A stretch of DNA of 64,000 nucleotides from the NCBI GenBank assembly GCA_947492525.1, contig CANLNQ010000001.1, positions 248,001 to 312,000 on the forward strand. The letters are read 5' to 3'. A program made the translations under genes and the position numbers. This document shows, one piece after another, positions 50,639 to 59,972 of this stretch. Position 1 is the stretch's first letter. The number at the start of each line of letters is the position of its first letter. The stretch is from an uncultured Granulosicoccus sp. (lineage in GTDB: Bacteria; Pseudomonadota; Gammaproteobacteria; Granulosicoccales; Granulosicoccaceae). The notes below the pieces were generated by a model. That model did not search any database, was not told where the DNA came from, and saw only the letters and a program-made list of their open reading frames with translations.

Positions 50639-51247
50639 CTAGCCGCGCTGCGCCTTCAATTCCCGATAGCGAATCAGGTCGTCTTCGAACTTGTCGGCCA
50701 CTTCACCGCGCTCGGCAGCCTTGGAATCGATCAGTGACCAGGCATTCTCGATGTTGCGCTGAATGCTCTTCTGTTCGGCGTACAACGTTTCCTGGGCATT
50801 GCCAGGCCCCTGCGACTTCTCCTGCATCTGCACGCGCTTGTCGACCACGGCAAGACGCTCGGACAGGATGCGAATGCGATCATCAAGGCGACCGATGAGC
50901 CCGTCGATCATGCCGATACGATCATCCCGGGTGCGAATCAGATCCTCTTCGGTCGTGAAGGTTGCCAGCAGGGCGCGGTCACGGATTCTGGCCAGTTCCT
51001 TTTCACGTTCCCGCTTGCGGGCCTCACGGCGCTCCTGGCGACTGAGGACCTGTTCGAGCACCACCCCCTGATTGTTCAGAATGCTGTGGCCGTTGTCCTG
51101 AACCGAGTCAGGCGCCCTGTCCTGATAGATGATGAGCCCACGATCCTCGTACTTGTACACCGGTTCGGCAGTGGCTGTCGCGCACAGCGCGAACAACACA
51201 GAGCAGAGCATCATGCGAGACACTCTACCGCTGCCGACACGGCTCAT
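50639..51247 (-). CDS. Exported coiled-coil protein with DUF4124-like N-terminus
   Basis: About 202 residues from ATG 51247. The signal peptide ends ATATA, followed by PVYKYEDRGLIIYQDRAP, close to the DUF4124 start seen in many gammaproteobacterial envelope proteins. The rest is highly charged and helical, with RQERREARKREREKELARI and heptad-like segments. A longer frame to 51325 and a shorter start at 51214 are possible. Function unknown. Confidence 0.65.
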   Translation of the reverse strand: MSRVGSGRVSRMMLCSVLFALCATATAEPVYKYEDRGLIIYQDRAPDSVQDNGHSILNNQGVVLEQVLSRQERREARKREREKELARIRDRALLATFTTEEDLIRTRDDRIGMIDGLIGRLDDRIRILSERLAVVDKRVQMQEKSQGPGNAQETLYAEQKSIQRNIENAWSLIDSKAAERGEVADKFEDDLIRYRELKAQRG

Positions 51248-51468
51248 ACTCGGGCCCAGAGCTTCAGGAGCATGGGTCGAACGCCCAGTGAGCCTCATGG
51301 CTTGAAACATGATCGCACTCCGCAAGTCCTCCGTGCAGGCATGACCGGAGACCGTGCCCCTGCATGCTTGCCATCATCCAACAGTCGGGACGGCTGTCCC
51401 GCTTAGCAATCTAGCGTCATCCGGACCGACATCGTGAACGCCGATGATGGTTTCTGTGAGCCCGGTCT

Positions 51469-51503
51469 CCTGACAATTGTCAGGCGGATGACCCGTGTAC
51501 AAT
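51469..51503 (+). promoter_or_regulatory. Promoter and palindrome immediately before xthA
   Basis: A perfect 16-bp palindrome CCTGACAATTGTCAGG (51469-51484) contains TTGTCA as a possible -35 box; TACAAT (51498-51503) is a good -10 box. The ATG of xthA is only eight bases after the -10 box, so the transcript would be leaderless. The 15-base spacer is short. Confidence 0.45.
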
Positions 51504-51510
51504 CGCGGGC

Positions 51511-52290
51511 ATGCGAATCATCACGGCAAACCTGAACGGCATCCGATCGGCTGCATCCAAGGGCTTCTTCACCTGGATGAACCGACAGAAGGCCGATGTC
51601 ATCTGCATCCAGGAAACCAAGGCTCAGGAGTGGCAGCTGGAAGATCCGGTGTTCCACCCTCGCAGCCTGCATTGTCACTATCATGATGCCGAGAAAAAGG
51701 GCTATAGCGGTACAGCGCTCTATTCCCGACTCGAACCGCAGAAGGTCGTGCGAGGTCTCGGCATTGACTGGATCGACCGTGAGGGGCGCTACCTTGAAGC
51801 ACAGTTCGGCAATCTGTCGGTCATCTCGCTGTACATGCCGTCGGGCAGCAGCGGCGACATTCGCCAGGAATACAAGTACCGCATGATGGATGCGTTTCTG
51901 CCTCACCTGCAATCCCTGCGGGCAAGTGGCCGCTCGGTTGTCATCTGTGGCGACTGGAACATTGCCCACACGGAGGCCGACATCCGGAACTGGCGCGGCA
52001 ACAAGAAGAACTCGGGCTTCCTGCCCGAGGAACGCGCCTGGCTCGGCGAGCTGTTCGACAAGCACGGCTACTGCGACGCCTTTCGCCAGCTGCCACAGAA
52101 GGAACACGAGTACACCTGGTGGTCGCAGCGAGGACAGGCACGCGCCAACAATGTGGGCTGGCGGATCGACTACCAGATTGCCAGCGATGACCTGGCGCCA
52201 CGCGTACAACGCACCCGGGTCTATCGCGACAAACCGTTTTCGGACCACGCCCCCCTGATCATCGACTACGACTTCCAGATCGACGCATGA
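51511..52290 (+). CDS. xthA: Exodeoxyribonuclease III
   Basis: A 259-residue AP endonuclease/3' exonuclease. Catalytic features: TANLNGIRSA, CIQETKAQE (metal Glu), YMPSG, VICGDWNIAHTEADIRN and the final SDHAPLIID with the catalytic His. It acts in base-excision repair. It overlaps the downstream transporter gene by four bases (ATGA). Confidence 0.95.
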   Translation: MRIITANLNGIRSAASKGFFTWMNRQKADVICIQETKAQEWQLEDPVFHPRSLHCHYHDAEKKGYSGTALYSRLEPQKVVRGLGIDWIDREGRYLEAQFGNLSVISLYMPSGSSGDIRQEYKYRMMDAFLPHLQSLRASGRSVVICGDWNIAHTEADIRNWRGNKKNSGFLPEERAWLGELFDKHGYCDAFRQLPQKEHEYTWWSQRGQARANNVGWRIDYQIASDDLAPRVQRTRVYRDKPFSDHAPLIIDYDFQIDA

Positions 52291-53180
52291 AGCCAACCGT
52301 ACCCGCCTGGCTGAGCTGGCTGGTCCTGTTGATCGGAATCGTGGCCACAGCCTGCTCTTTCGTGTTCATCCGTGAAAGCGTCGAGCCGCCGGTCATGCTG
52401 GCGGCCTGGCGGGTACTGCTGGCCACGCTCATGCTGAGTCCGGCCTATCTGCTGGCGCGACGCCGCCATGGTGATGGCACCGCCTTCGAGGTTCTGCAAC
52501 GCTCACTGCTGCCGGGACTCGTGCTCTCTGCCCACTTTGTGACCTGGGTCATCGGCGCGCGCCTGAGTCTGGGGGCCAATGCCACGATCATCGTCAATCT
52601 GGTACCACTGGCCATGCCCATTCTGCTGTGGCTCATGTTCGGGGAGCTGATGCAGAGGCGCGAGTGGCTGGCCACTGCGCTGGCTGTGGCCGGACTGGGT
52701 GTGCTGGCATTCGATAATCTTCAGCTCGATGCCGGGCATATGCTCGGCGATGCCGTGTGCCTGTTGTCGATGTTCCTGTTCGCCTTTTACCTGACTCTGG
52801 CCAGACGCCATGCCCGGGTGGCCAGTCTGTGGCTGTATGTCGTGCCCGTGTACGCGGTGGCAGGCCTGAGCTCTCTGCTGGCCGCTCCCTTCTTCGGACC
52901 GGTAGCCCCCTCGCTGGAGTTGCACAACGTGATGATGGTCATCGGTCTGGCGGCCGTGTCGACGGTCATCGGGCATTCGGCCCTCAATTTCTCGATGCAG
53001 CACATGCGCGGTCAGACTGTGGGCGTGATGACGCTGGCGCAATTCATCGTGGCCGGGGTCATTGCCTACTTTCTCTATGCAGAGGTGCCCAGTCCGCTCT
53101 TCTACATCGCCAGTGCGCTGATGGTGACGGGAATGTACATGGTCGTGGTCAATCAGCGGGCAGACAACAGACGCAACTGA
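52287..53180 (+). CDS. EamA/DMT-family transporter
   Basis: A 297-residue membrane protein with about ten TM helices arranged as two EamA repeats. SFVFIRESVEPPVMLAAWR in helix 1-2 and NFSMQHMRGQTVGVMTLAQF in the second half are typical drug/metabolite exporter positions. It is coupled to xthA; the functional link is not obvious. Substrate unknown. Confidence 0.88.
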   Translation: MKPTVPAWLSWLVLLIGIVATACSFVFIRESVEPPVMLAAWRVLLATLMLSPAYLLARRRHGDGTAFEVLQRSLLPGLVLSAHFVTWVIGARLSLGANATIIVNLVPLAMPILLWLMFGELMQRREWLATALAVAGLGVLAFDNLQLDAGHMLGDAVCLLSMFLFAFYLTLARRHARVASLWLYVVPVYAVAGLSSLLAAPFFGPVAPSLELHNVMMVIGLAAVSTVIGHSALNFSMQHMRGQTVGVMTLAQFIVAGVIAYFLYAEVPSPLFYIASALMVTGMYMVVVNQRADNRRN

Positions 53181-53224
53181 TCTCGACCCCCATGGATTGA
53201 AGAGCTCGGGGATCGACAAGCCGC

Positions 53225-54034
53225 CTAACGGAACAGCACACGTTTCAATCGGCCCGGGAGCTCTTTCAGACGTGCTGCGACCGTCACGTCCTTCATGGCC
53301 ACCACCGGTCCCTCGCTCTTGTAGGACGCTTGCCGGACATGCTCAGCGGCATACCCCCTGTCGCTCGACGTCTGCCAGGCTTGATCACCGACCGCACCCT
53401 TCTCGCTCGACGTCTGCCGCGCCTGACCGCCGACTGCCCCCTTGACGCTCGATGTCTGCCGCGCTTGCCCCCCCACCGACCCCTTCTCGCTTGACGACTG
53501 CGCGGCTTGCGCAGTCCGGCCTCTGTGCTGCCAGGCCTCGCGGCCCCGGCGAACCACGCTCCGCATCACGGTTCGAATGCGTTGTCCGCCATGCAGCCGA
53601 GAAGACTTGCGCGACGGCGTCCGCGCCCCCGCACGGCCTTGGCTTCTGCTGTCGACACCCGCTGTTCGAGTCGATCCCCGAGAGGCGTCATGCGGGCCCT
53701 GCTGCCGTCCATGTGCCACCCCTTGCCGCAGATGACTGCTGCGCTGCGCATCCAGCTCGATACTGCCCATGCGGTGCCAATCCATGGCATCGGTCAGCGC
53801 CTCAAGCAACATCACGGCGGCAGGCTTCTTCCGACGCGACAACGTGACCTCGGCGCCATCGAGCATCACCACCGTGATCCGATACAACGGCTTGCTGCGG
53901 TACAGGGCCAGTGAGAAACCGATCAACAGGGTCAGGCTGGCAAGCAGCATGATCATCGGGATGATCTCGGGTGTGGAACCCTGCCACACATGATAGAGGC
54001 TCAGGGCAATCAGGCAGAGACTCACGCACAACAT
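53225..54034 (-). CDS. DUF6232-like membrane protein with repeat-rich basic tail
   Basis: From ATG 54034 a 269-residue protein: two TM helices in the first 45 residues, then YRITVVMLDGAEVTLSRRKK and EALTDAMDW, resembling the end of DUF6232 domains. A long basic tail follows, with four tandem 14-residue repeats (core QTSSEKGAVGGQAR). The same frame continues 50 codons upstream of the ATG with domain-like sequence (LFNDGQSQVTPSWLIDGGSR) to the TGA stop of the preceding gene, without any ATG, GTG or TTG. The true start may therefore be ATT 54178 or CTG 54175, or the TGA may be read through. Confidence 0.6.
   Translation of the reverse strand: MLCVSLCLIALSLYHVWQGSTPEIIPMIMLLASLTLLIGFSLALYRSKPLYRITVVMLDGAEVTLSRRKKPAAVMLLEALTDAMDWHRMGSIELDAQRSSHLRQGVAHGRQQGPHDASRGSTRTAGVDSRSQGRAGARTPSRKSSRLHGGQRIRTVMRSVVRRGREAWQHRGRTAQAAQSSSEKGSVGGQARQTSSVKGAVGGQARQTSSEKGAVGDQAWQTSSDRGYAAEHVRQASYKSEGPVVAMKDVTVAARLKELPGRLKRVLFR
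53361..53528 (-). repeat. 42-bp tandem repeat, four copies
   Basis: Units begin at 53361, 53403, 53445 and 53487, exactly 42 bp apart, each starting with a variant of TCGCTCGACGTCTGCC. They encode the 14-residue repeats of the DUF6232-like protein. Similarity decreases in the fourth copy. Confidence 0.88.
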
Positions 54035-54184
54035 GACAACGACCCCGCTGCGCGGCTGCCTGTGCGTGGAAAACTGCAGACGCGCGATGGTGCGGATCGC
54101 GAAACGAGAGCCGCCGTCAATCAGCCAGGAAGGCGTGACCTGCGATTGGCCATCATTGAAGAGTTCGTCGTCCAGAATCGTCGA

Positions 54185-54679
54185 TCAGTGCAGCACCGGG
54201 GGACGTCGCGGCTCCTCGAAGTCATCCAGCTCGTCGTCCAGATCATCGAATCCCGTGTCATCGAATCGCTGAAAATCGGCGTAGTCCTCCTGATACGAGG
54301 CGTCCGGCTCAGGCGAGGCATGGTGCAGCAGCATCCGCCAGCCGCTGCCTTCCATATGGTAGATATTGGTAGAAACCATGACACTCACCACCTCGCCATC
54401 GAGCTCGATCTCCTCGCGCACGAGATGAATGGCCAGGCTTTCGTTGCCGGTATACAAGGCATCGACAATGGAAAAATTGAGAATCGGGGCATCCGCGAAC
54501 AGCTCGACATAGCTGTCCATGACCGCTCGTCGTCCTTCGATGCGCGAAGAACCGGGGTGTACACAGACGATATTGTCGTCACTGGACCAGACTTCATCGA
54601 GCGCCTTGATGTCGGCCTGCTCGATGGCCTCGTAGAAGGCGGCCTCAGCCTCTTCGGGGGTCTTGAATATTCTACTCAC
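54185..54679 (-). CDS. SnoaL/DUF4440-like NTF2-fold protein
   Basis: A 164-residue protein. TPEEAEAAFYEAIEQADIKA, VWSSDDNIVCVHPGSSRIEG and WRMLLHHASPEP match the NTF2-like DUF4440/SnoaL-3 fold. The C-terminal 35 residues are Asp/Glu-rich. The stop TGA (54187-54185) is directly followed, in the same frame, by sequence resembling the start of the next domain. Function unknown. Confidence 0.82.
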   Translation of the reverse strand: MSRIFKTPEEAEAAFYEAIEQADIKALDEVWSSDDNIVCVHPGSSRIEGRRAVMDSYVELFADAPILNFSIVDALYTGNESLAIHLVREEIELDGEVVSVMVSTNIYHMEGSGWRMLLHHASPEPDASYQEDYADFQRFDDTGFDDLDDELDDFEEPRRPPVLH

Positions 54680-54802
54680 AGCGCGTCAGAGGTTTGTCCA
54701 GACGGTCAGTCTATATCGGACACCCGCTCAATTGTCGGGAAAATGCCAGATTTGGTGAAGCAACGGGAAGAATCCGCGGTTACTTCGTCCGATCATTGCC
54801 GA

Positions 54803-55633
54803 TCAGGCCTGCATGGCCTCGGCAGGCACATGCTGCATCCAGTCGACCTCGTCATCTCCGTAGACCAGAAAATGCGGATTGATCAGGGACTCACGCATGT
54901 TGTAGGTCAGATCCCGACTATTGACGTCACGGATATGCCCGCCCGCCTCTTCGACGATGCACTGCGCCGCCGCCGTGTCCCATTCACCGGTTGGACCCAG
55001 CCGGGCGTAGATATCGGCAGCACCTTCGGCGACCAGACAGGACTTCAACGCAGAACCCATCGGTATCTCATCGTAATCGCCGATGCCGTCGAGAAACTGC
55101 TGCATGCGGGGGCCTGTCCGGGGATTGCGGCTGCGCGCCACCGTGATCTGTGACGGCGCCGAACGCACACTGATCGGCTGGGGCGGCAGCGTAGCCACCT
55201 GTTTGAAGGCGCCGCTCCCGTGAGTGGCAAAATAGGCCACATCGAGTATGGGTGCCACGATGACGCCGAGCACAGGCCGATTGTCGACCACCAGCGCGAT
55301 ATTGACGGTGAATTCGCCATTGCGACGCAGAAACTCCCGCGTGCCATCCAGCGGATCCACCAGCCAGAATGCCGGCCATTGATGCCGCTCCTCGAAGGAA
55401 ATGCCATCGGATTCCTCGGACAGAACCGGAAACCGGGGATTCAGGGACTGCAGCCGGTCGACGATGATGCGGTGCGCCGCCAGATCGGCCGTGGTGACCG
55501 GCGTCTCGTCGTCCTTGTAGTCCACCTTGCACTCATCAGCGCCATAGACCTCGACGATTCGCTTACCCGCCTGGTGGGCGATGGCAAGTGCATCCTGCGT
55601 CAGACGACGGGCTATTTCTGAAGGAATCCTCAT
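54803..55633 (-). CDS. cysQ: 3'(2'),5'-bisphosphate nucleotidase
   Basis: A 276-residue inositol-phosphatase-fold enzyme that hydrolyses PAP from sulfate assimilation to AMP. Metal-binding motifs: VLSEESDGI, WLVDPLDGTREF and GEWDTAAAQCIVEEAGG, all complete. It lies in the same direction as the gsp block but separated by 60 bp. Confidence 0.93.
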   Translation of the reverse strand: MRIPSEIARRLTQDALAIAHQAGKRIVEVYGADECKVDYKDDETPVTTADLAAHRIIVDRLQSLNPRFPVLSEESDGISFEERHQWPAFWLVDPLDGTREFLRRNGEFTVNIALVVDNRPVLGVIVAPILDVAYFATHGSGAFKQVATLPPQPISVRSAPSQITVARSRNPRTGPRMQQFLDGIGDYDEIPMGSALKSCLVAEGAADIYARLGPTGEWDTAAAQCIVEEAGGHIRDVNSRDLTYNMRESLINPHFLVYGDDEVDWMQHVPAEAMQA

Positions 55634-55693
55634 GGCGGGGTCATCAGTCGGTCTTTGTTCCGAACTAGCGGCAGCATCTGCTTTTACTGAATC

Positions 55694-56470
55694 CTACATC
55701 AATCGATTGACATTGCCCTGTCGTTGAAAACGCACCCGACCACTGGAATCGGCTCGCCCCATCTGTCGCAGACCGTTGACTACCGCAGGAGGCGCATCCG
55801 CTGCCGGTGTAAACAGGACATCGGCAGAGAAATCACCATTGAGCGCGATCGACACCGATCCATCCATCGTTACATCCCCGCCCACCGCTGACAGGGTCAC
55901 CACATGGGATTGCTCGTTTTCAGGTTCGATGACGATATCCACCTTGCCCAGAGCTGTCGGCACAGGCCTTTCCAGTGCAGCATTGTCCCAGGTCAGTGTG
56001 CCGCTCATGGACTTGAGTACATTGTTGGCCAGGGCGACGGTATCGAAATGACCGCTCAGCTCACCGGCAAAACTGGCAATGGGAACCGGCAGCAAAGGCT
56101 CCAGAGCCTTGGCCTGAGCCGTGAAGTCAAAATCCCTGACCACGATATCGCCGTTCCAGCGACGCAAGACTTGTCCGGTACCACCGCCACCGTAGCCATC
56201 GAACTGAAGATTCGCGCCGGCACCACCACTGAGCAGGGTCCCGGGAGCGAGCGTCCACGCCACATTGCGAAATTCCAGCGGCAGCAGATCATCGGTGGAC
56301 CGCACCCGGTCGACAACGCCGTTGTACAGCTTGCCATTGACACCTTCCAGCGCCACCGGACCCAGCTGGGGACGTATCCTGTCAACGACAGGCGCGGCGG
56401 GAAAAAGTACCACGGTGGCAACGAGCCACGACAGCAAACCGACCAGGCAGAGCCAGAGAATTCGCATCAA
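55694..56470 (-). CDS. gspN: Type II secretion system protein N
   Basis: A 258-residue protein with one N-terminal TM helix and a beta-rich periplasmic part. LEGVNGKLYNGVVDRVR, FRNVAWTLAPGTLLSG and SGTLTWDNAAL are GspN features. It overlaps gspM by four bases and ends the gsp operon. GspN is an accessory inner-membrane component of the secreton. Confidence 0.85.
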   Translation of the reverse strand: MMRILWLCLVGLLSWLVATVVLFPAAPVVDRIRPQLGPVALEGVNGKLYNGVVDRVRSTDDLLPLEFRNVAWTLAPGTLLSGGAGANLQFDGYGGGGTGQVLRRWNGDIVVRDFDFTAQAKALEPLLPVPIASFAGELSGHFDTVALANNVLKSMSGTLTWDNAALERPVPTALGKVDIVIEPENEQSHVVTLSAVGGDVTMDGSVSIALNGDFSADVLFTPAADAPPAVVNGLRQMGRADSSGRVRFQRQGNVNRLM

Positions 56471-56937
56471 CTACGCTCCATGTTGAATCGTGCACTCACC
56501 GTGCCCGTATTCTTGCGGCTGATGGTCAAGGTGGTGACTTCCAGCCCATAGAGTTCCAGTTCGGCCAGCACGCCGACCAGCTTGTCGAACTCCACCTCTC
56601 CGAACTGCACCCGTGCGCCATTGGCACCGCTGGGCTCGACCCGCTCGGGAGGATCCATCTTTGCCTGGCGAATCACCTCGTCGATCAACAGATACGGTGC
56701 CTTGTCAGAGGTCTTTCCCTGCACGGAGTTGCCGCTGGAGGCGCGCAGCTGGGCACCGGCACGCGCCACATATTCCAGGGTTTCCTGCTTGCTGATCAAG
56801 GCCTGCTCGGTGCTGACCTTGCGGGCCTGTAGCGGATACCACGCCAGCGCATACAGCAGGCTGACCAGGGTCAGCACCCCGACCACGACGACGATCATGC
56901 GATCGCGTGGCGACTGTCTCAGATACCAATCTTTCAT
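56467..56937 (-). CDS. gspM: Type II secretion system protein M
   Basis: A 156-residue bitopic protein. WYLRQSPRDRMIVVVVGVL is the classic GspM N-terminus, with a TM helix at about 15-35, then helical and ferredoxin-like periplasmic parts. It pairs with GspL in the inner-membrane platform. Confidence 0.88.
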   Translation of the reverse strand: MKDWYLRQSPRDRMIVVVVGVLTLVSLLYALAWYPLQARKVSTEQALISKQETLEYVARAGAQLRASSGNSVQGKTSDKAPYLLIDEVIRQAKMDPPERVEPSGANGARVQFGEVEFDKLVGVLAELELYGLEVTTLTISRKNTGTVSARFNMERS

Positions 56938-56953
56938 CGTAGTTGACGCTCCG

Positions 56954-58168
56954 TCACTCTATGCGCACGCGACCGCGCACCGTATTGTTTTCACGATTGG
57001 CCGACTGGACACTCATGTTCAGGGAACCACGTCTGGACAGCTCGGATTTGAGCGCGTCCAGTGTCGGTACGGCATCGGTATTCAGATCCAGGTCGAATCG
57101 CCCGTTCCGATAACCGATGGTCTTCAATTCAGTCTGCGGCTGCGTTGCCAGACTGGCAGCAATCTGCGACAGGCGGCTGGTGAATCCATCCGTGTTGTTG
57201 TTGCCCAGCTTGTCCAGTGCCGATTGAATCTGGCGGCGGGGTCGCTGCATTTTCGCACCGGGCAAGGCCTGCTCGAAGGCCTGCCGGATCTGGTTGTCCA
57301 GATGCGCTTCCTGCTCACGCAGTCGTTGTACATCCAGCCACTTGCCCGCAAACAGTGCAACGCACAGACAGGCTGCCAGAGCGGCCGTCCAGCGCCACGG
57401 CTTCCAGCTCTTGTCGAAATTCTTTTTCGGGTTGTATTCACCCTGCAACAGATTGATGCTTGGCGATGTCATCAGACCACTGGCGTACAAGGCCAGGCGA
57501 TGGTCGACAGGGCGTTGCTCGACATCGATGGTGGTCGGGACATCCAGTGCACCGGCCTCGCCAGTGCTGAACACGACCAGTGAGGCACCGGCATCTTCGG
57601 GCAGTTCGGCATAGGCGCCCTGCAACATCATGGCTGCCATGCCCGGATCCGTTGCGAATCCCTTGCAGCCATCGAGCCGCACGACAGCAAGATCCCCATC
57701 GAGCAGCGCACTCCATGCCCGGATCTCCGGACTGGTGCTATCGAGCTGCGGCAGCGCCAGCGGCTCGGGAATCAGCTGCGTAGGCCGCAGACCGGCTTCC
57801 TCACACTGCGCCAGCACGGCCTCCATCATCTGACGACTGATCACCGCAACCGGATAACGATCCTCACGCCCCTTTGCGCCCAGTGCAAAATGCAGCTCAT
57901 CGACATCATCGGCAACCTGTTCTTCCAGTGCATAGGGCACCGCCTGCAGGGCACGAGCCTGGGAGTTGCCGGGCACGACCGCCTCGGCCAGCAGCACATC
58001 GTCGGCTGGCAGGATCAGCGTCACGCGCTGACCTTCAACCTGTTCGGCCACCTCCGAGAGCGTGCTGTACTCGATGCCACTGCTCAGCCTGCCATTGTCT
58101 TCGGAAATCGCCCACTGGACGTCCTCCTCCCCAATGCGGGGCAAGTATATGATGACCTGTTTCGCCAC
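56954..58168 (-). CDS. gspL: Type II secretion system protein L
   Basis: A 404-residue protein with the cytoplasmic actin-like part (LPRIGEEDVQWAI, ALQAVPYALEEQVADDV), one TM helix near residue 270 (WTAALAACLCVALFAGKWL) and a small periplasmic domain. It would recruit the ATPase GspE, whose gene is not in this window. Confidence 0.92.
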   Translation of the reverse strand: MAKQVIIYLPRIGEEDVQWAISEDNGRLSSGIEYSTLSEVAEQVEGQRVTLILPADDVLLAEAVVPGNSQARALQAVPYALEEQVADDVDELHFALGAKGREDRYPVAVISRQMMEAVLAQCEEAGLRPTQLIPEPLALPQLDSTSPEIRAWSALLDGDLAVVRLDGCKGFATDPGMAAMMLQGAYAELPEDAGASLVVFSTGEAGALDVPTTIDVEQRPVDHRLALYASGLMTSPSINLLQGEYNPKKNFDKSWKPWRWTAALAACLCVALFAGKWLDVQRLREQEAHLDNQIRQAFEQALPGAKMQRPRRQIQSALDKLGNNNTDGFTSRLSQIAASLATQPQTELKTIGYRNGRFDLDLNTDAVPTLDALKSELSRRGSLNMSVQSANRENNTVRGRVRIE

Positions 58169-58182
58169 GATGATTCCTGTTT

Positions 58183-59376
58183 CTAAAGCGTATCGCGTGA
58201 ACGGTAAAGTACCCGCGTCTTGCCCTCGGTATCACGCTCGAACAGCGTGTACTGGGACATCTTCAAACCTTCTGTCTCGACATCAATGCGAACCTGAAAG
58301 TAACTGGAGCGCACATCATAAGTGCCGGCCGGTGCCGACTCTGCACCGGTATCGGCCGAGTCCACTTCCTGATCGAATAATAGCGTGCTCTCGTAGGGTT
58401 CCAGATCCCTGCCAGCTCCCGCAAGGGTGTCAGGACCGTCGTCAGCGCTCAGATCGAATATATCCTCACACTCAGGATAGTCTTCATAGGCGCCGGTGTC
58501 CCAACGCGACAGATCCGCAGCCAGCGGCTTGATCTCGTCGGAGAGCGATGCCAGCACTTCCGGCGTTGCCGTATTCACGTTCACCGGGGTGGGGCCGTTA
58601 TCTGTCGGCAATGCTGAAACATGGGGTAACAACAGCGCGTAGTCCTCGGCTTCTGCTTCGATGGCACTGCTGAACCCCTTGACCAACTGCAACTCGCTGA
58701 CACTGACAAACGGCCTGTTGGCCGCCCGATAACCATACTCCAGACCCGTATAGTAATCATCTTCAGCACCGTCGGGGATCGTGGCATTGATATCCGCATC
58801 CACCCAGTCGAGTATCGCCTGCGCCTTGACCTCGTCGATATTGAGCTCCTGCAACAGACGAGTCAGTTGATTGACGTAGAACTCGACGGCCTCGCCTTCC
58901 TCATTCACCAGGTTGTTCAGATTGAATCGCCCCTGCATATCGACAATGCAACCCTGGATGGATGCGGCGTCGATCGGAATGGGCGGTATGGTCTGCGCCC
59001 AGTCATCATCCAGGGAATCGGTATTCTCTCTCAGGCCTGCCTGCACATCGCGGTACAGCACCGCCGCCGCGAAACGCTCGCCACTGACGCCGATGGCACG
59101 TGCTTGCAAGATAATGCCTTCGTTGCGTTCGCGCTGCAGGTCAAGCTGCTGCCGGTTGGTGATGGACACGATGGTGATGGTCCCCAGCGCAATCAGCAAC
59201 ATGGCGGTAATGATCGCGACACCCTGCTGACGTCCTCGCAACGGGCTTCTGTCGCGCAAACGCGCACGCCCAGGCAGCAAACAGGCAGGTGGCATCTGTC
59301 TGCCACTGGAGCCTGCACCTGATGTCACGCCATTATCCGCACTGTTATTTCGTATGCTCATGAACTCGCTGATCAT
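58183..59376 (-). CDS. gspK: Type II secretion minor pseudopilin GspK
   Basis: A 397-residue minor pseudopilin. The prepilin-like helix GVAIITAMLLIALGTITIV starts at residue 52 and lacks Glu5, as is normal for GspK. The leader before it is about 51 residues, far longer than usual. INIDEVKAQAILDWVDADIN is a GspK core motif. The start ATG 59376 overlaps gspJ; an internal ATG at residue 28 would shorten the leader. Confidence 0.9.
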   Translation of the reverse strand: MISEFMSIRNNSADNGVTSGAGSSGRQMPPACLLPGRARLRDRSPLRGRQQGVAIITAMLLIALGTITIVSITNRQQLDLQRERNEGIILQARAIGVSGERFAAAVLYRDVQAGLRENTDSLDDDWAQTIPPIPIDAASIQGCIVDMQGRFNLNNLVNEEGEAVEFYVNQLTRLLQELNIDEVKAQAILDWVDADINATIPDGAEDDYYTGLEYGYRAANRPFVSVSELQLVKGFSSAIEAEAEDYALLLPHVSALPTDNGPTPVNVNTATPEVLASLSDEIKPLAADLSRWDTGAYEDYPECEDIFDLSADDGPDTLAGAGRDLEPYESTLLFDQEVDSADTGAESAPAGTYDVRSSYFQVRIDVETEGLKMSQYTLFERDTEGKTRVLYRSRDTL

Positions 59377-59972
59377 CCCGGCAATGCAAACACACGGGTG
59401 ATTTCGCCATAATCCTCAAGCTCCAGCTTGAATTCGATGGCAAGCGGCATGCCGGGGTCCTCGATATCCGGTGGTGGCCAGCTGGTCTGCCATTCACCCT
59501 CATCGTCCAGAAATCGCAGATCCAGCGCTTCCACACCAGTCAGCATCTGCCGCCGGCGCGTTGGGTCTTCACTGATCGGATCCAGGTAATACCAATACTG
59601 ACGAATCAGTTTGTCCTCTTCCAGAGCATAGGCCACACGCTGCAGATTGGAGCGCGCCGGTGATACTTCGGCCGCCGGATTGGCCCAGCCAGCCCGGGTG
59701 AACTCGAACAGATTCTCGCCATCGACATTGAGCTGCAGCGAGGGCAGCTCCAGATCGACCGCAGATCGTACCGGGCGGTCCGCGATCTGGGTGACATCCT
59801 CTGCCAGCCAGTAGAACGTGCGTTGCAACTCGCTCAGCCGCGCCGACTGCTGGTCGATTCGATCGCGGGTGGCCGTGATCTGGAACAGCATCTGGAAACC
59901 TGCGGTTCCCAGAATGGCGAGCAGGAACATGGCCACCAGCAGCTCGATCAGTGTGAAGCCACGCGATTTCAT
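59373..59972 (-). CDS. gspJ: Type II secretion minor pseudopilin GspJ
   Basis: A 199-residue minor pseudopilin with a normal short leader MKSRG cleaved before FTLIELLVAM. FYWLAEDVTQIADRPVR and the later LRFLDDEGEWQTSWPP match GspJ. It overlaps gspI and gspK by four bases each. Confidence 0.92.
   Translation of the reverse strand: MKSRGFTLIELLVAMFLLAILGTAGFQMLFQITATRDRIDQQSARLSELQRTFYWLAEDVTQIADRPVRSAVDLELPSLQLNVDGENLFEFTRAGWANPAAEVSPARSNLQRVAYALEEDKLIRQYWYYLDPISEDPTRRRQMLTGVEALDLRFLDDEGEWQTSWPPPDIEDPGMPLAIEFKLELEDYGEITRVFALPG

Noticed and set aside
53361..53528. CRISPR array
   Set aside because: Copies are contiguous without spacers and are read in frame as protein repeats.
53990..55153. 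Long plus-strand open frame of 387 codons
   Set aside because: It runs antisense to cysQ, the NTF2-like gene and the DUF6232-like gene, has no domain-like sequence and reflects GC-rich codon bias.
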